A stretch of 64,000 nt of DNA from an uncultured Pirellula sp. (GCA_903858115.1 CAIOHR010000226.1:1-64000); one strand, 5' to 3'. Positions 17,232-26,896 are shown, counted from the first letter of the stretch. Translations and numbers: made by a program. Notes: generated by a model not told the origin, from the sequence alone.

Positions 17232-18464
17232 CTAAGACTTAACTTTTGACTTCGCAGGCCAAAAGGTTTTCCAGCCGTTGGACAGAGCGCGGTCCGTTGC
17301 TGATTTCGATGGATCCTCGATCGGTGTTGTCGCAACACCGTCCAGCAAATCCGTCAACTGTTGTACCGCTTGGGTGATCAAGGCCTTGGGTGCCTGCTCG
17401 ATCAACGGTTGTCCATTGTTTCGCATTTCGACCATCGTGCGATAGTCGTTCGGTATCTGGAAGAACACTTCACGACCGATCGTCTCTTTGGCCTTCTTGA
17501 GACTGATTTGACCACTCTCAAGTCCCGAGCGGTTTACGACCACCTTGATCTTGTCGCGAATCGACTCCATTTGTTGAAGGCTCATCAAAAGTCGAACCAT
17601 GTTTCGTAGACATGGCAAATCCAACTGAACAATCAGCACGATTTCGTTCGACATTTCCAAAGCGGCGAGATCGACATGCGAGAAGGATTTGGACATGTCG
17701 ATAACAACGTGCGAAAAGGATGCACGCAGCAGCCCGAACACTCGGCGCAAACTATCAGGATTGATCAAATCAAGATCTTGAAGTTGAATCGGTCTGGGCA
17801 AGAGATAGAGGCCGGATGGATGCTTGGTAAGCGATTTACGTAGCAATTGAAAATCGAGGCGGGACACGTTCTCGGTCACATCTACTAAGCTGTAGTCTGG
17901 AATTGAATCCAAAAAGACATCCGCGTCACCCAATGCCAAATCTAAATCGACCAAGGCAACTGAGTTCTCTGGCTTCTTTGCCAGATTGCAGCCAATGTTG
18001 ACGGCGATAGAAGTACATCCAACCCCTCCCGTGGCTCCGGCAACTGCGATAACTTTGCATCCCTTTGATTTGCTGTCACCGCTACCATACTTCGATTGAA
18101 GAATTCTCTCCAGCGCCGAGTACAGCTCCTCAACCTCCATCGGCAATGGCAAGAATTCGCGTGCGCCCGCTCGAATAGACTTGAGAATCAGTTGACCATC
18201 GGTGCTCTTGGACGCTGCAAAAATCACACAGTCAGGAGTGGTGGTACGCAGTTTATCCATAAGGACGAGTGCACGGTCGGTGCCACCATCCAGACAGATC
18301 ATCGCGGCATCAGGTTTTGATTGCTCGACAACATCCGAGAAAAATTCATAGCGTGAACATTCCGCGTCGAGCCAAACGATATCCATCCCGAGAAGCATCG
18401 ACTTGAGTTTTTCACGAGATTGGTCATTAGGATCGACGATCGCTAAACGAAGAACATTGCTCAT
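17232..18464 (-). CDS. cpaE: CpaE/TadZ-type pilus assembly ATPase with receiver-like N-terminus
   Basis: Residues 1-125 resemble a response-regulator receiver, with Asp at 59 in ICLDGGT. From about 138 a MinD/ParA-like ATPase follows, with a deviant Walker A GATGGVGCTS (143-152) and VALVDLDLALGDADV. The usual signature lysine of MinD-type P-loops is replaced by Thr, as in many TadZ proteins, which place the pilus apparatus at a cell pole. It is 32 bases downstream of cpaC and part of the cpaB-cpaC-cpaE run. At 410 residues it is of usual length. Confidence 0.88.
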   Translation of the reverse strand: MSNVLRLAIVDPNDQSREKLKSMLLGMDIVWLDAECSRYEFFSDVVEQSKPDAAMICLDGGTDRALVLMDKLRTTTPDCVIFAASKSTDGQLILKSIRAGAREFLPLPMEVEELYSALERILQSKYGSGDSKSKGCKVIAVAGATGGVGCTSIAVNIGCNLAKKPENSVALVDLDLALGDADVFLDSIPDYSLVDVTENVSRLDFQLLRKSLTKHPSGLYLLPRPIQLQDLDLINPDSLRRVFGLLRASFSHVVIDMSKSFSHVDLAALEMSNEIVLIVQLDLPCLRNMVRLLMSLQQMESIRDKIKVVVNRSGLESGQISLKKAKETIGREVFFQIPNDYRTMVEMRNNGQPLIEQAPKALITQAVQQLTDLLDGVATTPIEDPSKSATDRALSNGWKTFWPAKSKVKS

Positions 18465-18496
18465 AGTATTTACTTTGGTGTTACTTTTCGTCGCGA

Positions 18497-20014
18497 TTAT
18501 CTTCGCGTCGCTGGTGAGAAACTTCTAGCGTTGTGGGCAGGTTGAGCAGGAATGCTTCCTTTTTGTGAAGCCATCTCTTGCGGACCGAATGCCGACCCGT
18601 AGAGTGCGGGTTTCGCGTTCTGTGTATACTGATCGTTCGGATGGCAAGCTTCGGGTCCGCAGGTCGCGGGCACTTCGATGTAACCCTTCATGTACAACTC
18701 CTTATCCAACGGGCTGTCACTGTTGAAGCCTGGACCGCCATTGGGAACTTCGTGGCAGTCCATTGGAGCAGCGAAGTTCGGTGTTACCATAATCAACAAC
18801 TCAACCTCGTTCTGCACTTCGCGATTGGTTCGAAAGAGAGCTCCCAAGTACGGTAGATCTGCTAGTCCAAGAATCCCTCGAGTTTCCGCTTCTGTTCGCA
18901 CCTGTAGCAATCCAGCCAACGCGAGTGTTTGACCTGCTCGCATTTCGACAGCTGTGTCCACGAATCGGCTGCGAATTCCTGGAACCGATGTTCCTGCGAT
19001 CGAAACGCTTCTGCCTGGATCGATCTCACTAATCGTCGGTCGAACTTCTAGCCAAATCCGACTGTCTCCACGTACCTTTGCTACAAAGTCCAAACGTGTG
19101 CCAAACTCTCGGAACTCGATTGCTACCTGTCCCAATCCTGCTGGAACGATGATGGGAAATTCACCACCAGAGTTAAAGCTCGCTGGCCGTCCATCGATCG
19201 CGACAACGGTTGGGTCGGCCAAAACTTTGGCCAAGTTGTTCTGCCGAAGGGCCCGAACAAGTCCAAAGAATTGGTTACCGCTATCGACGATACCAAATTT
19301 GAAGGTCTCATTACCTGCGTTGATGAGAGCACCTGTGGTTGCACCAGGTGCGACGAGCCCAGCCGCTGAAGTTGTCACAAAGTCGTTGCCGAACCCCATG
19401 CTCCAGTCGATCCCCAACTCTCGAAGCTTCGTCCGGGAAACCTCCATCACTTGGGTCTGCAACATAACGGTATGAACACCGATCACCTCAATCTTGTTGA
19501 TGACTCGTTGATAGAACTCTTCTGCGATCGTGACCACTTGTTCTACATGTTCGTCCGAGGTAACCTGGCCTGAAATGATAACGGCGTCGCGAATAGGCTG
19601 AATGTGCAATGTCGCTGTCGGGAAGTGCTGAGTCAGGATGGACTGAAGCTCCCGAGCGTCCCCAATCACCACGACTTGAACATTGTAGATAGTGTCATCA
19701 ATTCCTCTGGCATCGATCTGCGTAACTCCAGTCGCTAACGCGGAAATGAGCACTTCATTCTTCTGAGTAGGCTGTACCTGAAGAACCGAAGGGTTGTTGT
19801 TGGTCGCGGTAACAATGGCCTGTGGGAAGGAAACGTATTGCGACGTCGTGACGATCATTTGGATCGATTGCTGTGTCTTCGCGACTACAATGCGTCCGCT
19901 CGGGATGATCGTCTCTCCGTCCTGTGCAAACGATATCGTACTGGAAGAACACGTGCCTAGAACCGCGATGATTGCAGCAAAGAAAAGATTCGATGAGTAT
20001 TGAACTCGTACCAT
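18497..20014 (-). CDS. cpaC: Tad/Flp pilus secretin (CpaC/RcpA)
   Basis: The 505-residue protein has a signal peptide, an N-terminal pilus/BON-like region (IQPIRDAVIISGQVTSDEHV) and a type II/III secretin domain with VLADPTVVAIDGRPASFNSGGE and VEMRAGQTLALAGLLQ. It should form the outer-membrane channel of the Tad pilus. The last 90 residues are Cys- and Pro-containing and look like a lineage-specific extension. It lies between cpaB and cpaE on the minus strand. A general secretin of a type II system is excluded by the neighbouring Tad genes. Confidence 0.92.
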   Translation of the reverse strand: MVRVQYSSNLFFAAIIAVLGTCSSSTISFAQDGETIIPSGRIVVAKTQQSIQMIVTTSQYVSFPQAIVTATNNNPSVLQVQPTQKNEVLISALATGVTQIDARGIDDTIYNVQVVVIGDARELQSILTQHFPTATLHIQPIRDAVIISGQVTSDEHVEQVVTIAEEFYQRVINKIEVIGVHTVMLQTQVMEVSRTKLRELGIDWSMGFGNDFVTTSAAGLVAPGATTGALINAGNETFKFGIVDSGNQFFGLVRALRQNNLAKVLADPTVVAIDGRPASFNSGGEFPIIVPAGLGQVAIEFREFGTRLDFVAKVRGDSRIWLEVRPTISEIDPGRSVSIAGTSVPGIRSRFVDTAVEMRAGQTLALAGLLQVRTEAETRGILGLADLPYLGALFRTNREVQNEVELLIMVTPNFAAPMDCHEVPNGGPGFNSDSPLDKELYMKGYIEVPATCGPEACHPNDQYTQNAKPALYGSAFGPQEMASQKGSIPAQPAHNARSFSPATRR

Positions 20015-20177
20015 GTCAGCAACACTTCCGTGTGAACGACAATTGGTTGTACCCTACCAATGTGATAGGGTTGCCATTTATGAGGAAGCAATCCTTTGCT
20101 TCCAGCTAACTGCGAAAAACCAGATTACGCTGACTATTTGCAATCCATTGTGTGATCGGCATTACCCGAAAGAATGT

Positions 20178-21254
20178 TCACTTGGTCGCGGGATAGGATG
20201 CCTTAGCTTCTCCAATCTGCCAACTCCCGCTATTCGGATCCCACGTCATGTTTGGCGAAGTGCTAGCGTTCGACGAGACGGAATTCCCCGTTGATGTATC
20301 ACTTTGTCCGTTGGTGTTCGAATTCGGAGCTGGATTCGGTGGTGCGTATCCACTTTGGATACCACCGGCTGGAATGTCTTCCGGTTCCGTATTTCTAACT
20401 GCTTGCGGCTGACGTTCTCCATTCTTCCATTGGAACATGTTCCTTCCTTCTGGAGTAATAATGATCATCTCATGATCGACTTCCTTCGAAGGGGGCGCAG
20501 GAGCGGCAATGGGCAGAACGGTTGCTACAACGGTGCTCGTATTGGTCTCGGTATCCTTGAGCCAAGCCATAAATTTTTCTCCTTCGTCCGCGTGCTCCTT
20601 TAACTTCTCGTCTTTCTGTGGTGGTCGAAGAGCCAAACGCAATCTTCCTAGGTTGGACGCGGTATCCAATACTGCATATTGTTTGTCCTTTACCAAGAGC
20701 TGTATCGTGCTAGCTCTTTTTGTTGAGATCTTCGAATCCGGGTCGATCGATGCAATGCCGTCCACCATCAGAACTTCGAGATACTCCATGATTTTGACAC
20801 TCTTCGACGAACTGATTCGAACTCCTTTTTCAAAGAAGCCGAATACATCTACCCGGTCGCCAGGTCCGATGTACCCGCTGCCACCCACTTGGTCTGAGAC
20901 GACAATATCGAATACTCGATACCCATCCGGAATGATCAGTTCCTTCCCCTTGTTTGCCAACTTCACATCCAGAATAGGCTCGTTTGCATAGATTGGTTGC
21001 TTTGCAAACTTCCCCTGAATCTTGGTCACATCGACTACGGCTCCGTACGGCACTTTGTCGATCGGATACTGCTCTAGGCGAACGGAATCCTCTGTGATTT
21101 TTGCTGCTGCAGAAATGTTTTTCGAAGCGACTAATACGCTAGTCGTTTGCATCGACTGCCCTTTTTGGTCTAGCACAACTTGGCTGACAGCAACGGATGC
21201 GACTACACCGCAACCCAAAGCAATTAAGAGCAAAACAAGAGACTTGGCACGCAT
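20178..21254 (-). CDS. cpaB: Tad/Flp pilus assembly protein CpaB/RcpC
   Basis: ATG 21254 gives 358 residues with an N-terminal membrane segment (LVLLLIALGCGVVASVAV) and an SAF domain (VLVASKNISAAAKITEDSV, then YANEPILDVKLA). A periplasmic domain with VGGSGYIGPGDRVDVFGFF and a Ser/Asn/Thr-rich low-complexity C-terminus follow. CpaB helps form the secretin-linked periplasmic part of the Tad machine. It leads the minus-strand run cpaB-cpaC-cpaE. The frame extends upstream to 21350 but the shorter start is favoured by the membrane segment. Confidence 0.9.
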   Translation of the reverse strand: MRAKSLVLLLIALGCGVVASVAVSQVVLDQKGQSMQTTSVLVASKNISAAAKITEDSVRLEQYPIDKVPYGAVVDVTKIQGKFAKQPIYANEPILDVKLANKGKELIIPDGYRVFDIVVSDQVGGSGYIGPGDRVDVFGFFEKGVRISSSKSVKIMEYLEVLMVDGIASIDPDSKISTKRASTIQLLVKDKQYAVLDTASNLGRLRLALRPPQKDEKLKEHADEGEKFMAWLKDTETNTSTVVATVLPIAAPAPPSKEVDHEMIIITPEGRNMFQWKNGERQPQAVRNTEPEDIPAGGIQSGYAPPNPAPNSNTNGQSDTSTGNSVSSNASTSPNMTWDPNSGSWQIGEAKASYPATK

Positions 21255-21703
21255 GGGTGACGCCCTACATAAATGTACGGAAATCCGCGGCGTCCATGCC
21301 CAACTGTTTAACCTTAGTTCAAAAATGTATCTAAGGTGGTGTAACAACACTCACTTTTGGGTATCGGAGTTTTCCAACACGCTTCCAGCAAAAAATTAGG
21401 GTGCAAAAGAAAATCCCTACAATCGATACTACTGACAAACGGTTGTCGACACAGCCGACAAAAGTCAAAGTAGTAGGCACATTCCATGGGCCGTCCACCT
21501 AGAATCCCTGCAAATCTTGAAGAGCGGACGGCACGACGGAGCGTGCCTACCCCTATCTTTTCTCGGTTGTGTCGTTGTCGCATGTTGAACGCTTCGTGTT
21601 ACAATACGGGTATGTTGTCAAGATTCATAAATTGTTCACGAAACGCTCGTTTTCTCTTGGACATCAAGCCTTCCTGCTTTACGAATGGACCGAATTTGAA
21701 ACC
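21255..21703. other. Divergent intergenic region with a structured repeat
   Basis: This region separates cpaB (minus) from the 95-residue gene (plus) and should carry both promoters. GTAGGCAC (21473-21480) pairs with GTGCCTAC (21543-21550), and GCCGTCC (21490-21496) pairs with GGACGGC (21526-21532), outlining a hairpin-forming repeat whose arms resemble intergenic repeats I associate with Pirellulaceae. No gene was accepted here. Confidence 0.45.
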
Positions 21704-21991
21704 ATGAGTAATGTCTCGACCCCGCGAACTGCGGATAAAATCCTTTTGGACGAGTTTCTCGTTGCTAGATCAAAAATCTTGGAAATTGCAGCTACCTTGG
21801 ACCGCCTGGATATGGCTCCGGGAGATGTCGGATCCATGCAACAGATGCAGCGGCTCAAGGCGGGCATCGAGATACTCCAAGACTCACATGGAAAAAAAGC
21901 GGAACGTGTGCAGTTACTCATGAGTCGAGAATACGACCCCTGCTGGCGGACCAACCTCAACGTTGACGCGGGCAGATTGCCCGCATCCTAG
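21704..21991 (+). CDS. Small helical protein of unknown function upstream of TatD-family gene
   Basis: ATG 21704 (MSNVSTP) gives 95 residues, rich in Leu, Arg, Lys and Glu and predicted mostly helical, without a signal peptide. It ends 70 bases before the TatD-family gene, so co-transcription is likely. A longer in-frame start at 21569 has no support. I do not recognise the family. The reading is favoured by strand and position, but it may be a chance frame. Confidence 0.5.
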   Translation: MSNVSTPRTADKILLDEFLVARSKILEIAATLDRLDMAPGDVGSMQQMQRLKAGIEILQDSHGKKAERVQLLMSREYDPCWRTNLNVDAGRLPAS

Positions 21992-22061
21992 CGTTCATGG
22001 TCTCAATGAACAGCACGTATCCAACTCGACAATTCCCTTTGAATTCAAGCGAACAGAACTA

Positions 22062-22862
22062 ATGGACTACATAGATCCACATATTCACATGGTTTCTCGA
22101 ACCACCGATGACTACGAAACCTTAGCTCGGATGGGATGCGTAGCCATGAGCGAACCGGCATTTTGGGCGGGATTTGACCGAGGAAGCGTCGAGAGCTTTC
22201 GTGACTACTTTCGCCAACTCACCGATTTCGAGCCCAAGCGTGCAGCGCAATATGGAATCAAGCATTACACTTGGCTCTGCATCAATGCAAAGGAGGCTGA
22301 AAACGTCAGTCTCTCTCGCGAAGTCATCGCCATGATTCCCGAGTTTCTCGACAATCCCAATGTCTTGGGGATCGGTGAGATCGGACTCAATAAGAATACG
22401 CGGAACGAGTCTATTATCTTCTTGGAACACCTCGACCTTGCAGCCAAATACAATCAACAGGTCCTCATTCATACACCGCACCTTGAAGACAAATACCAAG
22501 GGACCCGTATGATACTCGACATGCTCATGAGTGATTCGCGATTGGAGCGTTCGCGGGTTTTGGTGGACCACGTGGAAGAACATACGATCCAAGCGGTCTT
22601 GGAGAATGGATTCTGGGCAGGAATGACCCTCTATCCCATTAGCAAATGTACCCCTCAACGGGCCGCTGACATGATCGAAAGGTATGGCACAGAGAGACTC
22701 ATGGCGAACTCTGCAGGAGACTGGGGACCGAGCAAACCGACTGCGATACCAGATTTGATCATGGAACTAAAACGCCGTGGGCATTCAAAAGAATTAATTC
22801 AGCAAGTCGTTTACGAGAACCCCAAAAAATTCTTCTCGCAAAGCAAGACGTTTGTGGGATAG
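22062..22862 (+). CDS. TatD-family metal-dependent hydrolase, EboB-like
   Basis: The 266-residue protein begins at ATG 22062 with metal-binding IDPHIHMVSRT and continues with GIGEIGLNKNT, VLIHTPHLEDKY and LVDHVEE, the expected ligands of TatD-type amidohydrolases. The opening HMVSRTTDDYETLARMGCVA, followed by SEPAFWAG, reminds me of EboB from the ebo gene cluster; none of the other ebo genes is adjacent. Substrate unknown, cytoplasmic. An in-frame extension to 21963 lacks support. Confidence 0.82.
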   Translation: MDYIDPHIHMVSRTTDDYETLARMGCVAMSEPAFWAGFDRGSVESFRDYFRQLTDFEPKRAAQYGIKHYTWLCINAKEAENVSLSREVIAMIPEFLDNPNVLGIGEIGLNKNTRNESIIFLEHLDLAAKYNQQVLIHTPHLEDKYQGTRMILDMLMSDSRLERSRVLVDHVEEHTIQAVLENGFWAGMTLYPISKCTPQRAADMIERYGTERLMANSAGDWGPSKPTAIPDLIMELKRRGHSKELIQQVVYENPKKFFSQSKTFVG

Positions 22863-22889
22863 AAAAGGGATAACAGGCGTACCCATTCC

Positions 22890-24263
22890 TCAAAATTTCG
22901 GGTTCACTCCAACGTAAGTGAATGGAGTCACACTGCGAAGCTCGTTTTTGACTTCTTCGGACACAGCTAAACCGTCGACGAATCGCTCGAAGGTGGAGGT
23001 GTCGACATGGGCGTTACCTCGAGTCAACGCTTTCAGTGCTTCGTAAGGGTTCGGATATTTTTCACGACGCAGGATCGTTTGAATAGCTTCCGCGATCACG
23101 ATCCAATTCATTTGAAGATCCAATCGAATCTTCTCTTCGTTCAAAACGAGCTTTTGAAGCCCCCGTTCGATAGACAGGATGGCCAGCACAAAGTGAGCAA
23201 AGGGAACGCCTATATTTCGAAGCACTGTCGAGTCGGTCAAGTCACGCTGCAATCGAGAAATCGGTAGCTTGGAAGACAAGTGCTCCCACAATGCATTGGC
23301 TATGCCTAAGTTTCCTTCGGCGTTCTCAAAGTCGATGGGATTTACTTTGTGTGGCATCGCACTCGAGCCGACTTCCCCCTCTTTGATTCTTTGCTTGAAG
23401 TAGTCCATAGAAACATATGTCCAAACATCGCGGCACAAATCGATCAGGATCACACCTATGCGTTTGATGGTATCCATTTGCGCAGCCAGGTCGTCATAGT
23501 GCTCGATCTGGGTCGTAAACTGTTGGCGTCGTAGCCCGAGCCGATCGTTGACGAATTGGTTACCGAACTCGATCCAATCGATATGAGGGTACGCGATGTG
23601 ATGCGCATTAAAGTTTCCAGTGGCCCCGCCGAACTTGGCCGAGGTAGGTATCGATTGAAGTTGCGAGAACTGGCGTCTCAATCGTTCCACAAACACCATG
23701 AACTCTTTGCCCAGCCGAGTCGGCGACGCAGGTTGCCCGTGCGTACGAGCAAGCATCGGAATGTTCTGCCACTCGGATGCTAGATTCGCTAGCCGGAGGG
23801 TTAGTCCCTCCAGTCGAGGGTAAAGTTCATGCTCTAGCGCTTCTCGCCACGAGAGAGGAACGGCAGTATTGTTGATGTCTTGCGAAGTTAGCCCAAAATG
23901 TACCCACTCTCGTTGTTCGGAGAGGCCAAGTCGATCGATGCAATCCTTGAGAAAATACTCGACAGCCTTTACGTCGTGATTCGTCGTTTTTTCGTAAGCC
24001 TTGACTTGCTTTGCATCCGCCATGGAAAACTGTTGATAGATAGCGCGTAGTTGTTGAGCTTGCTCATTGCTCAGTGGCAACAATCCTTTGTCAGCGAGCA
24101 ACAGCAAATACTCCACTTCGACACGCACTCGATAGCGAATCAAAGCATATTCCGAGAAATACTCATCGAGCTTTGGAGATCCGGCCATTTCGTCGGCATT
24201 GCTCAATTGTGAACGATAGCGCCCATCAATTGGAGAAACGGCTGTCAATGGTTCAAGCTGCAT
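22890..24263 (-). CDS. purB: Adenylosuccinate lyase
   Basis: The 457-residue enzyme splits fumarate from SAICAR and adenylosuccinate in purine synthesis. The fumarase/aspartase signature GSSAMPHKVNPIDFE is clear, along with LTSQDINNTAVPL, MLARTHGQPASPT and LGKEFMVF. The N-terminus SPIDGRYRSQL is characteristic. It is the second purine gene in the window, separate from purL. Its start lies 30 bases past the ribE stop on the same strand, so rsmA, ribE and purB may form one transcript. Confidence 0.95.
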   Translation of the reverse strand: MQLEPLTAVSPIDGRYRSQLSNADEMAGSPKLDEYFSEYALIRYRVRVEVEYLLLLADKGLLPLSNEQAQQLRAIYQQFSMADAKQVKAYEKTTNHDVKAVEYFLKDCIDRLGLSEQREWVHFGLTSQDINNTAVPLSWREALEHELYPRLEGLTLRLANLASEWQNIPMLARTHGQPASPTRLGKEFMVFVERLRRQFSQLQSIPTSAKFGGATGNFNAHHIAYPHIDWIEFGNQFVNDRLGLRRQQFTTQIEHYDDLAAQMDTIKRIGVILIDLCRDVWTYVSMDYFKQRIKEGEVGSSAMPHKVNPIDFENAEGNLGIANALWEHLSSKLPISRLQRDLTDSTVLRNIGVPFAHFVLAILSIERGLQKLVLNEEKIRLDLQMNWIVIAEAIQTILRREKYPNPYEALKALTRGNAHVDTSTFERFVDGLAVSEEVKNELRSVTPFTYVGVNPKF

Positions 24264-24293
24264 AATACTGTTTGAAAAGATAGTTTTAGAGGA

Positions 24294-24884
24294 CTAGTCC
24301 GGGGCGATCGCTCGTTGCACATATTTGGCAAGGATGTCGGTTTCGAGATGAACTTTATCGTTGACTTGCAGTTGCCCTAGCGTAGTAACTTCGAGTGTGT
24401 GCGGAATAAGTGCGATGCTAAACATCTCGTCTGTGGCGTCTACGACTGTCAAGCTCACTCCGTCGATGGTAATGGAGCCTTTGGGTACCATCTGCCGAAG
24501 CAGGGGCTTCGAAGCTGAAAAATAAAAATGCGCCCATTCCCCTTCTTCGCGTCGACGTTGCAACTCGCCGAGCCCGTCAACATGACCCGTTACGAAGTGA
24601 CCGCCCATTCGATCACCGACCCGTAACGATCGTTCGATGTTGACGAACGCATCCGGTTTCAAGGACAAGAAGTTGGTTTTGGAGAGGGTCTCTGAGCCAA
24701 GTTCGAACATGCACTGGGACAGCTCGATTGCCACCACCGTGAGGCAACAACCAGAAACGCAGATACTGTCCCCGATCCGAACTCCTTGCGATAACTCTCG
24801 CAGGTCCAGTGTTAATCGTAGACCGACGCCATCAAAAACAGATGCCGCAACCTGAGCCATTCCTTCCACGAGTCCCGTAAACAT
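24294..24884 (-). CDS. ribE: Riboflavin synthase, alpha subunit
   Basis: MFTGLVEGMA is the hallmark N-terminus. Two homologous lumazine-binding barrels are visible, the first ending near GSETLSKTN and the second containing VTGHVDG and GVSLTVVDA. At 196 residues the length is normal. It makes riboflavin from two 6,7-dimethyl-8-ribityllumazines. It starts 5 bases past the rsmA stop and runs into purB. No FMN riboswitch was seen, as the gene has no leader of its own. Confidence 0.95.
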   Translation of the reverse strand: MFTGLVEGMAQVAASVFDGVGLRLTLDLRELSQGVRIGDSICVSGCCLTVVAIELSQCMFELGSETLSKTNFLSLKPDAFVNIERSLRVGDRMGGHFVTGHVDGLGELQRRREEGEWAHFYFSASKPLLRQMVPKGSITIDGVSLTVVDATDEMFSIALIPHTLEVTTLGQLQVNDKVHLETDILAKYVQRAIAPD

Positions 24885-24889
24885 GTTTG

Positions 24890-25816
24890 CTAATCTTGCT
24901 GGTCTGGTTGATCGTTTGCTTTCTTAGACATTACGCGCGTTGCTTCCAGCAGCTCGATGATCTGCTCGACGGTGAGTTGCTCTGCTCGTAAACTTTCGGA
25001 CAGGCCTAATTCACTGAGAATGGTATCTACCTGTGGTTTGGACAAATAGTCTTGTGTGGCAGTCGCCAGTTGACTTCTTAGGAATTTTCTTCGATGAAAA
25101 AACAGAGCTCGCAGTGTTGTGTGGAAATACTCGACATCCGAAATTCGAGCTCGTTTTTCAGCGTTGGGAATAATTCGAATGATTGAAGAGAAAACTTTTG
25201 GACGAGGCCAAAACACGCTCGGCGGAAGGTCTCGCAAGATTTCGCAATCACAAAGCGACTGCATCCAAATGGTAAGCGCGCTATAGTCTTTGCAACGGGG
25301 TGGGGCGACGATTCTTTCTGCCAATTCCCGTTGGATCGTTACGACCATTCGTTCGGGAAGGGGGGGGACCGTCAAGAGATTACTGATGATTGGAGTTGCA
25401 ACGTTGTAAGGCAAGTTCGCTACTAATTTGAATTTAGCACCTGGATTGGCAGCAAGCTTTTCCGAAATGGTATCAATCACTTCTTGTCGGAGATGATTCT
25501 TGTTTCGAAGAACATCGCAGGTGAGCATGGTGATGTTTGGACAAGAAGCAAGTTCGCGGGCGGCGAGAACCTGCAATTCGCGGTCTATCTCGACCGTAAC
25601 GACGTGCCCCACAACGGGAGACATTCTTTTCGTCAAAGACCCCATGCCCGTACCGATTTCCAAAATGACATCGTTGTGCTGGAAATCTGCACCTCTCGAC
25701 AAAACGTCGAGAATGTTTAAGTCTATCAGGAAGTTCTGGCCGTATTTGGTCTTGGGCTGGATTCCAGCCGCTTCAAAGGTACGACTCAAGTATGTAAATG
25801 TTTGGCGGTCTGACAT
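24890..25816 (-). CDS. rsmA: 16S rRNA (adenine(1518)-N6/adenine(1519)-N6)-dimethyltransferase
   Basis: The 308-residue protein shows KTKYGQNFLID, DVILEIGTGMGSLTKRM (SAM motif I), VVTVEIDRELQ and the catalytic-loop ANLPYNVATPI. It dimethylates two adjacent adenines of helix 45 during 30S assembly. A C-terminal domain with RRKFLRSQLATATQ is typical. It heads a minus-strand run ending with purB. Cytoplasmic. Confidence 0.95.
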   Translation of the reverse strand: MSDRQTFTYLSRTFEAAGIQPKTKYGQNFLIDLNILDVLSRGADFQHNDVILEIGTGMGSLTKRMSPVVGHVVTVEIDRELQVLAARELASCPNITMLTCDVLRNKNHLRQEVIDTISEKLAANPGAKFKLVANLPYNVATPIISNLLTVPPLPERMVVTIQRELAERIVAPPRCKDYSALTIWMQSLCDCEILRDLPPSVFWPRPKVFSSIIRIIPNAEKRARISDVEYFHTTLRALFFHRRKFLRSQLATATQDYLSKPQVDTILSELGLSESLRAEQLTVEQIIELLEATRVMSKKANDQPDQQD

Positions 25817-25858
25817 TCCGCCGATTGTCGAGGGTCGAAGCTCTTTCTCAAGGCCTAA

Positions 25859-26332
25859 TCAACCGCGAATCTCGAAAATGGCCTCAATTTCAACCGCAAT
25901 TCCGCCAGGTAATGCATTTGTTCCCAGGGCACTTCGCACACCAATGCCGAAGTCATCCCCCCAGAGATCAACAAACAATTGGCTGCATCCGTTGATGACT
26001 GCAGGTTGTTGATCAAAGTCGTCGGTGCATCGAACCAGACCAAGCAATTTAACGACACGAGCGATACGATCCAGGGATCCAAGGCCTGCTTTCAGTGTGG
26101 CTAACATTGCTAAACCGGTTTGCCTGGCAGCAATTTGGCCTTGTTCTAGGGTTAGCCCGTCAGCTTGTTTGCTACCTAAACGACCCGTGATCAAGGTGCG
26201 GTCTGACTTCAATGGGCCATGGCCCGAAACATATACCAGTTCGCCTATCGCGAGCATAGGTTTGTACAACCCAATCGGCTTCGGTGCAGGAGGAAGCTCA
26301 AGTCCTAGAGATTTCAACTTTTCGTCGATCAT
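25859..26332 (-). CDS. RidA/YjgF-family protein
   Basis: ATG 26332 gives 157 residues. The YjgF-like fold is indicated by LVYVSGHGPLK, AARQTGLAMLATLKAGLGSLDRI (given as two adjacent blocks AARQTGLAMLATLK and AGLGSLDRI), VRSALGTNALPGGIAVEIEA. The conserved Arg for carboxylate binding is in VRSALG. Family members deaminate reactive enamines and imines. At about 157 residues it belongs to the longer Rid subfamily seen in many proteobacteria and planctomycetes, so imine deaminase activity should be tested rather than assumed. Confidence 0.9.
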   Translation of the reverse strand: MIDEKLKSLGLELPPAPKPIGLYKPMLAIGELVYVSGHGPLKSDRTLITGRLGSKQADGLTLEQGQIAARQTGLAMLATLKAGLGSLDRIARVVKLLGLVRCTDDFDQQPAVINGCSQLFVDLWGDDFGIGVRSALGTNALPGGIAVEIEAIFEIRG

Positions 26333-26467
26333 ATTCAATCTAATTACTTTTGATTGGGATGCTGAGTTGGCTCAATACATCGATATCTTAGCTTTTCTTA
26401 TCGGATTTTGAAGGCTGCCCCTCATGTCAGCCGGGCAAAAGTCTACACGCTTATCCTCCAAGCGAAA

Positions 26468-26896
26468 TCAATACGTTTGCGATTGGAACGCGGAGCCGAA
26501 TATTTTACTAGCTAGCTCGTGGGCACTCTCTTTTTGTGCATTACTCACCGATTTCCAGTACGATGGCTCGATAAACAAGACAGCAGCTGGTACGGAGGGA
26601 GGAAGTTTCTTTGCAAGCTGGTTCAAAATCGCAACCTCTTTGGACGAGAGTCGATGCGTGCGAGCTAATGTACGGAAGAGCTTCTTCTTCGAGTATTTTG
26701 GTTTTCTGAACCAATTTGCAAATACGACCGCGATGGTCCATATGGCAATCAAGACCATGACCGAAGCAAATGTCCAAAGGAAAATCGAAGACCAAGGAGT
26801 TTTTATTTTGTCGTACCCCTGAGGTCGAAATATATCTGCGCAAAGAAACGACAACCGGTAGATGTCAAAAACCTTTAGCGGGACAGTCCACATCAT
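26468..26896 (-). CDS. Small membrane protein of unknown function, coupled to HEAT-repeat gene
   Basis: The 142-residue protein has one membrane segment (FASVMVLIAIWTIAVVFANW, about residues 43-62) and a basic helical C-terminal half. Its ATG at 26896 directly abuts the TAG of the upstream HEAT-repeat gene, so translation is probably coupled. No known family was recognised. It may anchor the HEAT-repeat partner in the membrane; that is only inferred from the arrangement. Confidence 0.65.
   Translation of the reverse strand: MMWTVPLKVFDIYRLSFLCADIFRPQGYDKIKTPWSSIFLWTFASVMVLIAIWTIAVVFANWFRKPKYSKKKLFRTLARTHRLSSKEVAILNQLAKKLPPSVPAAVLFIEPSYWKSVSNAQKESAHELASKIFGSAFQSQTY

Noticed and set aside
18954-19475. 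173-residue plus-strand frame inside cpaC
   Set aside because: Antisense to the secretin domain; low-complexity composition.
22122-22658. 178-residue minus-strand frame inside the TatD gene
   Set aside because: Shadow of the conserved hydrolase reading frame.
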